Shown piece by piece: positions 1 to 8,960 of a DNA stretch of 64,000 bases; within the stretch, counting starts at the first letter, position 1; every line of letters begins with the position of its first letter. The translations under genes and the position numbers were made by a program. Location: assembly GCF_014251695.1 (NCBI RefSeq), contig NZ_CP059195.1:1-64000 (forward strand), written 5' to 3'. Under the pieces are notes generated by a model. The model saw only the letters and a program-made list of their open reading frames with translations, ran no database searches and had not been told where the DNA came from. This DNA is from Blattabacterium cuenoti (GTDB lineage Bacteria > Bacteroidota > Bacteroidia > Flavobacteriales > Blattabacteriaceae).

Positions 1-1254
1 ATGGATAATGAAGCTTTAATAGGTTCTTTTTCAGATTTTAAATATGAAAAAAATATAGATAGAGTGAGTTTAATGGCTATTTTAGAAGAATCTATACGGT
101 GTGTTTTAAGAAAAAAATATGAATCATCAAAAAATTACGATATTATTGTTAATCCAGATCAAGGTGATTTAGAAATATGGAGAAATCGTATAGTAGTACA
201 AAATGGGGAAGTTAAAAATATAAATATGGAAATAGAACTATCTATAGCTAGAAAAATAGAACCCGATTTTGAAATAGGAGAAGAGGTTACAGAAAAAGTG
301 GAATTACAATCTTTAGGACGAAGAGCTATTTTATCTCTTAGACAAAATTTACTATCTAAAATAAACGAATATGATAATACAAATACTTATAAAAAATTCA
401 AAAATAAAATAGGAGAAATTATTAATGTAGAAGTATATCATATTTTGCCAAAACAGGTAATAATGCGAGATGATGAACAAAATGAGATGGTTTTACCGAA
501 ACAAGAGCAAATTCCAAGTGATTTTTTTAGAAAAGGAGATCCAGTTAGAGCTTTAGTTAAACGGGTAGATTGGAAAGACAACAAACCTTTTGCTATTCTT
601 AGTAGAAAAGACGAATCTTTTTTAGAAGAACTTTTTAAATCTGAAATACCAGAGGTTTCGGATGGGTTAATTATAGTAAAAAAAGTAGTACGTATTCCAG
701 GAGAAAAAGCTAAAGTAGCTGTAGAATCTTATGATGATCGTATAGATCCAGTTGGAGCCTGTGTGGGAATGAAAGGTTCTAGAATTCATCCTATTGTTAG
801 AGAATTAAAGAATGAAAATATAGATGTCATTAATTATACTTCGAACACACAATTATATATAACACGATCTTTAAGTCCTGCTAAAATTTCCATGATGGAA
901 GTTAATGAAGAGCATAAATATGTAAATGTATATGTTAAAGTTGAAGAAATATCGAAAGCAATTGGAAAAGGAGGACAAAATATAAAATTAGCTAGTCAAT
1001 TAACAGGATACAAAATCCATATTTTCAGAGATTTTCCTTATGAAGATGATGTAGAATTAACAGAATTTTCTGATGAAATAGAATCAGAAGTTTTGGAAAA
1101 ACTTCATAAAATGGGTTTAAATACTGCAAAATCCGTTTTAAATTATAGAAAAAATGATTTAATAAGACGCACTAATCTTGAAGAAGAAACTATAAATAAA
1201 GTATTCACTATATTGAGAAAAGAATTTGAAGAAGAATTAAATATAAATACATAA
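1..1254 (+). CDS. nusA: Transcription termination/antitermination factor NusA
   Basis: NusA binds RNA polymerase and nascent RNA and modulates pausing, termination and antitermination. The 417-residue protein has the usual order: N-terminal polymerase-binding domain (from MDNEALIGSFSDFK, a typical flavobacterial NusA start), an S1 domain around residues 135-205, then two KH domains. The KH motifs are visible as VGMKGSRIHPIVREL (about 257-271) and AIGKGGQNIKLASQLTGYKI (about 320-339). A short helical C-terminal stretch follows. It begins at base 1 of the window with ATG, so the promoter and the probable upstream rimP are outside. infB follows 33 bp downstream in the same direction, the classical nusA-infB operon order. 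Confidence 0.96.
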   Translation: MDNEALIGSFSDFKYEKNIDRVSLMAILEESIRCVLRKKYESSKNYDIIVNPDQGDLEIWRNRIVVQNGEVKNINMEIELSIARKIEPDFEIGEEVTEKVELQSLGRRAILSLRQNLLSKINEYDNTNTYKKFKNKIGEIINVEVYHILPKQVIMRDDEQNEMVLPKQEQIPSDFFRKGDPVRALVKRVDWKDNKPFAILSRKDESFLEELFKSEIPEVSDGLIIVKKVVRIPGEKAKVAVESYDDRIDPVGACVGMKGSRIHPIVRELKNENIDVINYTSNTQLYITRSLSPAKISMMEVNEEHKYVNVYVKVEEISKAIGKGGQNIKLASQLTGYKIHIFRDFPYEDDVELTEFSDEIESEVLEKLHKMGLNTAKSVLNYRKNDLIRRTNLEEETINKVFTILRKEFEEELNINT

Positions 1255-1287
1255 TATTTTTATTCTTAATACATTTTATATTTTTAT

Positions 1288-3912
1288 ATGACTGATAAAA
1301 TCAGATTAAAAACAGTATTAACAAAATTTAATATTTCCTTACAGAGAGTAATTAATTTTTTACAAAAAAAAGGAATTGAAATAGAAAATAATCCTAATGC
1401 AAAAATAGAAGAACAAGTATATAAATTTCTTGTTCAAGAATTTCAAACTTATAAGGAAATACGAGATGCATCTGAAAAAGTTTTTTTGCAAAAAAAAATG
1501 GAAAAAGAAAAGATAAAAAAAGAATTATTAAAATCAAAATATATTCACAATTATCAAGTTATACGTGCTAAATCAGAAAAATTAATTGAATTTAAGAAAA
1601 TAGGGGCAATAGATATTGATACATTAGATAAAAAATATGGTACTAAAGAAGAAAAAAAAAATAATTTACATCAACATAAAGATAGAAAAATAGTTATTAA
1701 AACTAATAATAAACCTGAACATATTGATACTATTTATCAAAAATTAGATGGAGTTATGTTAACAGGAGATAGAATAGATTTATCTCAATTTGAAAAAAAA
1801 AGAACGAAATCAGAAATTAAAAAAAAACGAAAAAGAATTAAAAAAGAAATTTTCATTGAAGAAATGAAAAATGTTCCTAATGTTCCTACAGTAAAAAAAC
1901 AAAATAAAGAAAGAAAATCAGCCTTTAACTTTAATAAACATTCTCATTATAATGAGAAAAAAATAGATAAGTTCAAAAGTAAAAAAAATGTCACAAAAAC
2001 AGTAATTACTGATGAACAAATAAAAAAACAAATTAAAGAAACTTTGGAAAAATTATCTTCCAAAGGAATAAAGTCAAAAGCCTCAAGAATTAGAAAAGAA
2101 AAACGTCAATCCAAAAAAGAAAAAAAATTTTTGCAAAATGAAATTGAAAATAAAAAAGAAGAAAAAATTCTTAAACTAGCTGAATTTACTACAGTAAATG
2201 AATTAGCATCTATGATGAAAGTAAATGCTACTGATGTGATTGTATCTTGCATGTCTTTAGGAATTATGGTTACGATGAATCAAAGATTAGATGCAGAAAT
2301 ATTAACTTTAGTTTCAGATGAATTTGGATTTAATGTAAAATTTGTTGGATTAGACTTAGAAGAGGCTATTCAAGATAATAAAGATTTAGAGGAAGATTTA
2401 AAACCTAGACCTCCTATTATTACTGTTATGGGACATGTAGATCATGGAAAAACATCTTTATTGGATCATATTAGAAATACAAATGTTATTGCAGGTGAAG
2501 CTGGTGGAATCACACAACATATAGCAGCTTATAGTGTGGAATGTTCCAATAATCAAAGTATTACTTTTTTAGATACTCCAGGTCATGAAGCTTTCACTGC
2601 GATGCGTGCTAGAGGAGCACAAATAACAGATATAGCAATCATAGTTATAGCTGCTGATGATCAGGTAATGCCACAAACTAAAGAAGCAATTAGTCATGCT
2701 CAAGCGGCTGGTGTTCCTATTCTTTTTGTTTTCAATAAAATGGATAAATCTAATGCGAATTCAGATAAAATTAGGGAACAATTAGGAAATTTAAATTTTT
2801 TGGTGAAAGAATGGGGTGGAAAATATCCTACTCAAGAAATATCAGCAAAATTAGGGACTGGAATAGATAAACTATTAGAAAAAGTTCTTTTAGTCGCTCA
2901 ATCATTAAATTTAAAAGCGAACCCAAATAAACCTGCTATAGGAACAGTTATAGAAGCTTCTTTAGATAAAGGAAGAGGATACATTACTACCTTGCTCCTA
3001 CAAGGAGGAACATTAAAAGTTGGAGATTATGTTTTGGCAGGAAGTCATCATGGAAAAGTAAAAAGTATTTTAGATGAAAGAGGAAAATCTGTTTTATCAT
3101 CAGGTCCATCTAAACCTATTACTATATTAGGATTGAATGGAGCTCCTACTGCGGGAGATAAATTTAAGGTTTTTCAGGATGATAAAGAAGCTAAACTACT
3201 TGCTTCTAGAAGAGAACAATTACAAAGAGAACAAAATATACGAGCTCAAAAACATCTAACATTGGATGAAATAGGTAGACGTATAGCATTAGGTGATTTT
3301 AAAGAATTAAAAATTATTATTAAAGGAGATGTAGATGGATCAGTAGAAGCTATTGCTGATGCTCTTCAAAAATTATCTACGAATACTATTATGGTCAATA
3401 TTGTTTATAAAGGAGTTGGTCAAATTACAGAATCTGATGTTTTATTAGCAAGTGCTTCCGATGCTGTTATTATAGGATTTAATGTTCGTCCTAACATTGG
3501 ATCTAAAAATATAGCAAAAAAAGAAAATATAGAAATACGAACTTATTCGATTATATACGATGTGACCAATGATATTCAAGAAGCAATGGATGGTATGTTA
3601 TCTCCCGATATTAGAGAAAAAATATTAGGAAATGCTGAAATTAGAGAAATATTTAAAATCCCAAAAATAGGAACTATAGCTGGATGCATGGTAATAGAAG
3701 GAAAATTATTACGTCAAGCAAAAGTAAGATTGATAAGAGAAGGAATTGTTATTCATAACGGAGAATTTACTTCTATTAAACGTTTTAAAGAAGATGTTAA
3801 AGAAGTTTCAAAAGGATATGAATGTGGATTAGGAATCAAAAATTATCATAATCTAAGAGCTGGAGATCTTATAGAAGTTTATGAAGAACAATCTGAATAC
3901 AAAAAAAATTAA
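1288..3912 (+). CDS. infB: Translation initiation factor IF-2
   Basis: IF-2 is the GTPase that delivers initiator tRNA to the 30S subunit and promotes subunit joining. At 874 residues it keeps the full bacterial layout: a short N-terminal IF2_N-like segment, a long Lys/Glu-rich linker (about 60-295), a second IF2_N-like segment (about 297-350), the G domain with GHVDHGKT (382-389), DTPGHEAF and NKMD motifs, then domains II-IV ending in the fMet-tRNA-binding C-terminal barrel. The linker is very lysine-rich, as expected under AT bias. It follows nusA and is followed 11 bp later by aspS, so the three are probably co-transcribed. Confidence 0.97.
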   Translation: MTDKIRLKTVLTKFNISLQRVINFLQKKGIEIENNPNAKIEEQVYKFLVQEFQTYKEIRDASEKVFLQKKMEKEKIKKELLKSKYIHNYQVIRAKSEKLIEFKKIGAIDIDTLDKKYGTKEEKKNNLHQHKDRKIVIKTNNKPEHIDTIYQKLDGVMLTGDRIDLSQFEKKRTKSEIKKKRKRIKKEIFIEEMKNVPNVPTVKKQNKERKSAFNFNKHSHYNEKKIDKFKSKKNVTKTVITDEQIKKQIKETLEKLSSKGIKSKASRIRKEKRQSKKEKKFLQNEIENKKEEKILKLAEFTTVNELASMMKVNATDVIVSCMSLGIMVTMNQRLDAEILTLVSDEFGFNVKFVGLDLEEAIQDNKDLEEDLKPRPPIITVMGHVDHGKTSLLDHIRNTNVIAGEAGGITQHIAAYSVECSNNQSITFLDTPGHEAFTAMRARGAQITDIAIIVIAADDQVMPQTKEAISHAQAAGVPILFVFNKMDKSNANSDKIREQLGNLNFLVKEWGGKYPTQEISAKLGTGIDKLLEKVLLVAQSLNLKANPNKPAIGTVIEASLDKGRGYITTLLLQGGTLKVGDYVLAGSHHGKVKSILDERGKSVLSSGPSKPITILGLNGAPTAGDKFKVFQDDKEAKLLASRREQLQREQNIRAQKHLTLDEIGRRIALGDFKELKIIIKGDVDGSVEAIADALQKLSTNTIMVNIVYKGVGQITESDVLLASASDAVIIGFNVRPNIGSKNIAKKENIEIRTYSIIYDVTNDIQEAMDGMLSPDIREKILGNAEIREIFKIPKIGTIAGCMVIEGKLLRQAKVRLIREGIVIHNGEFTSIKRFKEDVKEVSKGYECGLGIKNYHNLRAGDLIEVYEEQSEYKKN

Positions 3913-3923
3913 TAAAATAATGT

Positions 3924-5636
3924 ATGTACATGTACAGAACACATAATTGTGGAGAATTGAGGAAAAAAGATGTGGAAAAAAAGGTAGTACTATCTGGATG
4001 GGTTAAAAAAATAAGAAATTTAGGATCTTTATTTTTCATAGATATTAGAGATTATTTCGGAATTACGCAACTCATTCTTTCTAAAGAATTAGTCACAAAA
4101 AATTTTTTTTTAGGTAAAGAATTTATAATTAGAGTAAAAGGGAAGGTAGTAGAAAGATTGTCTAAAAACAACAATATTCCTACAGGTGAAATCGAAATTT
4201 TAGTATCTCATATAGACTTATTAAATTCATCTCTATCTCCTCCTTTTACTATAGAAAATGAAACAGATGGAAATGAAGAAATTAGAATGATTTATCGATA
4301 TCTTGATATTAGAAGAGATTTTATTAAAAATAATTTAATAACTCGTCATAATTTAGTTTTAGAAATACGTAATTTTCTTTCTGAAAATGGATTTTTGGAA
4401 ATTGAAACTCCTATTTTAATAAATTACACCCCAGAAGGTGCTAGAAGTTTTGTTGTTCCTTCTAGAATACACACTGATAAATTCTATGCATTAGCTCAAT
4501 CTCCACAATTATTCAAACAATTGTTGATGATAGGAGGAATAGATAAATATTTTCAAATTGTAAAATGTTTTAGAGATGAAGACTCTCGTTCTGATAGACA
4601 AATAGAATTCACACAAATAGATTGTGAAATGTCTTTTGTGAAAGAACATGATATATTAGCATTTTTTGAACATTTTATAAAACATATATTCATAAAAATG
4701 AAAAATGTTCAATTAGATTCTTTTCCTTGTATTTCTTATTCTAATGCTGTAAAAATGTATGGGACGGATTCTCCTGATATTCGTTTTGATATGTCTTTTG
4801 TTGAATTGAATGATTTAGTAAAAAATAAAAATATTAATTTTTTAAAAACACAAGAATTAGTAATAGGAATTAAAATTATAAAATATCATAATTATCATGA
4901 TAAAATGAATTGTTTTTTGAAAAAAATAGAAAATGGAAATTTTTTTTGGATAAAATATTTATATGATCGAACTTTACTTTCTTCCAATCAAAATTTTTTA
5001 AACGAAAAAATTATAAATATTTTTGTAAAATATTTTGAGGCTTTACCTGGGGATCTATTATTTTTTTCTTATGGAAAAAAAATAAAAACTAGAGAAGAAC
5101 TTGGAAAAATACGATTAAAAATAGCAGACTTTCTTAAATTAAAAAATTCTAAAATTTTTAAACCTTTGTGGATTAAAGATTTACCTCTTTTAGAATGGGA
5201 AGAAGAATCTAAAAGATATAAAGCAGTGCATCATCCATTTACTAGTCCAAAAGAAGAAGATGTTCATTTATTGGAAAGATATCCAAAAAAAATTCGTTCT
5301 AAATCTTATGATTTAATTATAAATGGAATAGAAATTGGGAGTGGATCTATACGGATTCACAATAAAAATATACAAAATATAATTTTTAGACATTTAGGAT
5401 TTTCTAGAAAGGAAATAGAATCTAGATTCGGTTTTTTTATCAAAGCTTTTGAATATGGGGTTCCACCTCATGGAGGAATAGCTTTTGGATTAGATAGATT
5501 AGTGAATCTTTTAGAAGGAAACAAAAATATAAAAAATTTCATTGCTTTTCCAAAAAATAATTACGGAAAAGATATAATGATAAATGCTCCATCTATTTTA
5601 GAAAAAGAAAAATTGAAAGAATTACATTTACGTTAA
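3924..5636 (+). CDS. aspS: Aspartyl-tRNA synthetase
   Basis: This class II synthetase charges tRNA-Asp. The 570-residue protein starts with an OB-fold anticodon-binding domain (about 15-110). The catalytic core carries TPEGARSFVVPSR (flipping loop), QSPQLFKQLLM and FRDEDSRSDRQIEFTQID, then a reduced bacterial GAD insertion, and ends with motif 3, GIAFGLDRLVNLLEG. Two in-frame ATGs lie close together (3924 and 3930); the first is used here and the choice changes only two residues. The last 9 bp overlap the 3' end of the convergent ppa gene. Whether it also charges tRNA-Asn cannot be decided here. Confidence 0.95.
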   Translation: MYMYRTHNCGELRKKDVEKKVVLSGWVKKIRNLGSLFFIDIRDYFGITQLILSKELVTKNFFLGKEFIIRVKGKVVERLSKNNNIPTGEIEILVSHIDLLNSSLSPPFTIENETDGNEEIRMIYRYLDIRRDFIKNNLITRHNLVLEIRNFLSENGFLEIETPILINYTPEGARSFVVPSRIHTDKFYALAQSPQLFKQLLMIGGIDKYFQIVKCFRDEDSRSDRQIEFTQIDCEMSFVKEHDILAFFEHFIKHIFIKMKNVQLDSFPCISYSNAVKMYGTDSPDIRFDMSFVELNDLVKNKNINFLKTQELVIGIKIIKYHNYHDKMNCFLKKIENGNFFWIKYLYDRTLLSSNQNFLNEKIINIFVKYFEALPGDLLFFSYGKKIKTREELGKIRLKIADFLKLKNSKIFKPLWIKDLPLLEWEEESKRYKAVHHPFTSPKEEDVHLLERYPKKIRSKSYDLIINGIEIGSGSIRIHNKNIQNIIFRHLGFSRKEIESRFGFFIKAFEYGVPPHGGIAFGLDRLVNLLEGNKNIKNFIAFPKNNYGKDIMINAPSILEKEKLKELHLR

Positions 5637-6119
5637 ATAATTTTTATATCGTAAACAAGATTGTTTATATACAGATATAGCTTCTTTTCGATCCTTCCAA
5701 TTTCCTATTTTTACTTTTTTATTTTCTAAATCTTTATATACCAAAAAAAAATGTTCTATCTCTTTTTTTGTATGTAAAGCTATCTCGTCAATACTATTTA
5801 TAATATTATAATTAGGATCCGCAATAGGAACACAAATAATTTTTTCATCTTCTCCTTTTTCATCAATCATGAAAAATATTCCTATAGGTTTTACTTTTAT
5901 TAAACAACCAGGGATTGTGGGTTCTGTTAAAAAAACTAACACATCTAATGGGTCCCCATCCATAGAAAGAGTCTTTGGAATAAAACCATAATCTGTTGGA
6001 TAACTCATAGGAGAATATAATACTCGATCTAATCGAATTAGATTCTTTTTTTTATCAAATTCATATTTATTTCTGCTTCCTTTAGGAATTTCAATGAGTG
6101 CATCAAAACTGATTTTCAT
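5628..6119 (-). CDS. ppa: Inorganic pyrophosphatase (family I)
   Basis: This enzyme hydrolyses pyrophosphate from biosynthetic reactions and aminoacylation. The 163-residue protein is near normal length for a bacterial family I enzyme. It has the metal-binding signature DGDPLDVLV (about 54-62) and the substrate-binding residues of IPKGSRNKYEFD and YPTDYGFIP. It lies 10 bp downstream of the E2 gene on the same strand, so it is probably the distal gene of a two-gene transcript. Its 3' end overlaps aspS by 9 bp in a tail-to-tail arrangement that leaves no room for a separate terminator. Confidence 0.95.
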   Translation of the reverse strand: MKISFDALIEIPKGSRNKYEFDKKKNLIRLDRVLYSPMSYPTDYGFIPKTLSMDGDPLDVLVFLTEPTIPGCLIKVKPIGIFFMIDEKGEDEKIICVPIADPNYNIINSIDEIALHTKKEIEHFFLVYKDLENKKVKIGNWKDRKEAISVYKQSCLRYKNYLT

Positions 6120-6129
6120 AATTTTTATA

Positions 6130-7323
6130 TTATATTTTTGTACAACAATTAAATTTTTCTAAATATAAAGCTACTTTTTTAGCAAAACATCCACCTAAAA
6201 TCCCATCTATTACACGGTGATCATAAGAATGAGATAAATAAATTTTATGTCTTATTCCTATTAAATCTCCTTTTGGTGTTTCTATTATAGACAATTTTTT
6301 TTGAATTAAACCTATCGCCATAATAGCTACTTGCGGTTGATGTATAATTGGTGTTCCAAACAGATTTCCAAAACTACCAATATTACTAATTGTATAAGTT
6401 CCTCCTTTAATTTCTTCAGGTTTTAATTGATTAGATTTAGCTCTTTTTATTAAATCATTAATAATTTTTATTAATCCTACTAAATTATAAGAATCTGCAT
6501 TCTTAATCACAGGAACAATTAAATTACCATTTGGTAAAGCTGTAGCTAGTCCTATATGGATATTTCTTTTTTTTATTATGTTTGTTCCATTTACAGAAAT
6601 ATTTATCATAGGAAGATCTTTTATAGCTTTTACCACACATTCCACAAAAACGGACATTAAGGTTAATTTTTCTCCTGTCTTTTTTTGAAAAGAATCTTTC
6701 ATTTTTTTTCTCCATTTCACTATATTAGTCACATCTGCTTCAACAAAAGAAGTAACATGTACGGAAATATTTTTGCTATTCACCATATGTTCTGCTGTAA
6801 TCTTACGCATTCTATCCATCTCAATTATTTCTTCATTTTTACTATTAATATTTATATTTTTAATCTTAACACTATTGTCTTTAGGAATACAAATTGTATT
6901 ATTTTTAATATGGATATATTTCAATATATCTTTTTTAGTAACACGTCCTTTTTCTCCAGTTCCTTCTATTGTCTCTAATTCATAAAAATTGATCCCTTCT
7001 TTTTGAGCAATAGTACGTACAAGAGGAGAATAAAAACGTTTTTTACTTCTTTCTATTGGAATATCCTCTAAAGAAAATTTTTCTTCTATTTCTAAAATAG
7101 CAATAAAACTTCCTACTTGAGCAACTTCATTAGGAGCGAATAGTTTCTTTTTTAATATACCATTTACAGGGGAAGAAATTTCAGAATCTACTTTATCTGT
7201 AGCTATCTCTACCAAAAGATCTTCTTTTTTTACAGACTCTCCCTCTTCTTTTAACCAACGAATGATAGTAGCCTCAGCTATACTTTCACCCATGGATGGA
7301 AGGGGTAAATTATATTCGGCCAT
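6130..7323 (-). CDS. 2-oxoacid dehydrogenase E2 subunit (dihydrolipoamide acyltransferase, pyruvate/branched-chain type)
   Basis: E2 core of a 2-oxoacid dehydrogenase complex: it carries the acyl group on lipoyl-lysine and passes it to CoA. One N-terminal lipoyl domain has TDKVDSE (lipoyl Lys44). A peripheral subunit-binding domain follows (YSPLVRTIAQKEG to KGRVTKKDI, about 92-135). The catalytic domain ends with SYDHRVIDG (His369 by count). It is a paralogue of sucB in this window. The TDKVDSE lipoyl site and PSMGESIAEATI start resemble the flavobacterial branched-chain/general E2 more than the usual pyruvate dehydrogenase E2, so the substrate is uncertain. No E1 or E3 gene lies nearby. The 101-bp gap upstream separates it from divergent nnrD/E and should hold both promoters. 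Confidence 0.88.
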   Translation of the reverse strand: MAEYNLPLPSMGESIAEATIIRWLKEEGESVKKEDLLVEIATDKVDSEISSPVNGILKKKLFAPNEVAQVGSFIAILEIEEKFSLEDIPIERSKKRFYSPLVRTIAQKEGINFYELETIEGTGEKGRVTKKDILKYIHIKNNTICIPKDNSVKIKNININSKNEEIIEMDRMRKITAEHMVNSKNISVHVTSFVEADVTNIVKWRKKMKDSFQKKTGEKLTLMSVFVECVVKAIKDLPMINISVNGTNIIKKRNIHIGLATALPNGNLIVPVIKNADSYNLVGLIKIINDLIKRAKSNQLKPEEIKGGTYTISNIGSFGNLFGTPIIHQPQVAIMAIGLIQKKLSIIETPKGDLIGIRHKIYLSHSYDHRVIDGILGGCFAKKVALYLEKFNCCTKI

Positions 7324-7424
7324 CTAGATGAATCGTTTTATATTTGCAGATACCAATCAGATTTCACAATATGATCAAAATTGGAAAATTTATAAAATCA
7401 AAAATAATAAATTCATTTTAAAAA

Positions 7425-8954
7425 ATGAAAATTCTTTCTTTAAATCAAATCAGAAATGCAGATCAATATTGTATTGATTCCGAATCAATTTCTTCCATCC
7501 AATTAATGGAAAGAGCGGCTAAAGGTTGTTTTAATTGGATTATTCATAATAAATATTTCCAAATAAAAAAAATTCCATTTATAGTATTAGTAGGAAGTGG
7601 AAATAATGGAGGAGATGGACTCTCTTTATCTTATATGTTACATTTATATGGAGCTACAGTTTCTGTATATGGAATCAATATTTCTAGTCATTGTTCAAAT
7701 GAATTTTTAACTAACAAAAATAAAATATTAAATCATAAAATAAATTTTAAAACAATTGATGAAGGAGAAGAATTTCCTTTTTTTAATCAGGAAAGTTATC
7801 TTATTGATGCTATTTTCGGAATAGGATTCAATCGTACAATTAATCTATATTGGAAATCTTTTTTTCACTATATAAACGAAAAAAAATTTAAAGAAGTTAT
7901 ATCCATAGATATTCCATCCGGCCTTTTTATAGAAAAAAAACATGAAAATTTTGAAGGAATAATCAAAGCTACTTATACTTTAACTTTTCAAGTTCCAAAA
8001 TTATCTTTTTTATTACCAAATTACGCAGATTATGTTGGGAAGTGGTATTTGATAAACATTGGGTGGAAAAATGATTTTCTTCGTAAAATACAAACTAAAA
8101 ATTTTTATATAGATCATGTATCTATTCATACTATATATAAAAAAAAAATAAGAAAAAAATTTTCACATAAAGGAAATTATGGCCATGGTATAATTATAGG
8201 GGGGAGTTTTGGTATGATCGGATCTATTGTACTTTCCGCAATTGCTAGTTTTCGTGCGGGAATAGGAAAATTAAGTGTATATGTTCCTTATTGTGGATAT
8301 AAAATTATCCAAAATCTTATTCCAGAAGCTATTGTAAATACAGACATTAAAAAATACTGGATCAGTAATATTGTCATTTCCAATGAAAATATAAATGCAA
8401 TAGGAATAGGAATGGGAATGGGAACTCATCCTAAAACTGTGTATGCCCTAGAATCTTTTTTATTAAAAAATAAAAAAATACCGATGGTAATTGATGCAGA
8501 CGCTATCAACATATTATCAGATAAATTACAATTATTGGATCTTCTTCCGGAAAACACCATTATCACTCCACATCCAAAAGAATTTAAAAGATTATGTCAA
8601 TCATGGAAAAACGATTATGAAAAATTACATATTTTGAAAAAAATGTCTACAAAATATAAAATTTTTATTGTATTAAAAGGAGCACATTCTATTATTTCTA
8701 CCCCTAGTGGAAATCTATATTTTAATAGTACAGGAAATACAGGGATGGCAACAGCTGGAAGTGGAGATATACTTACTGGAATGATCATGAGTTTTTTATC
8801 TCAAGGATATTCTCCAAAAGAAGCATGTGTTATAGGGGTTTATTTACACGGATTAGCAGGAGATATAGCTTCAAAAAAATTTAGCGAAGAAGCTGTGATT
8901 GCTAATGACATTATTAATCATATAGGGGAAGCTTATCTACAAATAAAAATTTGA
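7425..8954 (+). CDS. nnrD: Bifunctional NAD(P)H-hydrate repair enzyme (epimerase/dehydratase)
   Basis: This two-domain enzyme repairs hydrated NAD(P)H. The N-terminal YjeF_N epimerase domain covers about residues 1-215 (GNNGGDGL loop at about 60-67; IDAIFGIGF). The C-terminal ADP/ATP-dependent dehydratase domain covers about 235-505 (GNYGHGIIIGGSFGMIGS, DADAINIL, TPHPKEF, and the GTAGSGD-like TATAGSGDILTGMI). The 509-residue length is normal for the fused form and both active sites look intact. The start is an ATG preceded by an AT-rich gap. The gene ends 6 bp from the 3' end of convergent lnt. The symbol nnrD is used for the fused gene; the N-terminal half corresponds to NnrE. Confidence 0.92.
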   Translation: MKILSLNQIRNADQYCIDSESISSIQLMERAAKGCFNWIIHNKYFQIKKIPFIVLVGSGNNGGDGLSLSYMLHLYGATVSVYGINISSHCSNEFLTNKNKILNHKINFKTIDEGEEFPFFNQESYLIDAIFGIGFNRTINLYWKSFFHYINEKKFKEVISIDIPSGLFIEKKHENFEGIIKATYTLTFQVPKLSFLLPNYADYVGKWYLINIGWKNDFLRKIQTKNFYIDHVSIHTIYKKKIRKKFSHKGNYGHGIIIGGSFGMIGSIVLSAIASFRAGIGKLSVYVPYCGYKIIQNLIPEAIVNTDIKKYWISNIVISNENINAIGIGMGMGTHPKTVYALESFLLKNKKIPMVIDADAINILSDKLQLLDLLPENTIITPHPKEFKRLCQSWKNDYEKLHILKKMSTKYKIFIVLKGAHSIISTPSGNLYFNSTGNTGMATAGSGDILTGMIMSFLSQGYSPKEACVIGVYLHGLAGDIASKKFSEEAVIANDIINHIGEAYLQIKI

Positions 8955-8960
8955 GTTTAT

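Noticed and set aside
7328..7477. 49-codon ORF in the E2/nnrD divergent gap running into nnrD
   Set aside because: Composition looks like ordinary AT-rich non-coding DNA, it overlaps the confident nnrD start by about 50 bp, and I recognise no family.
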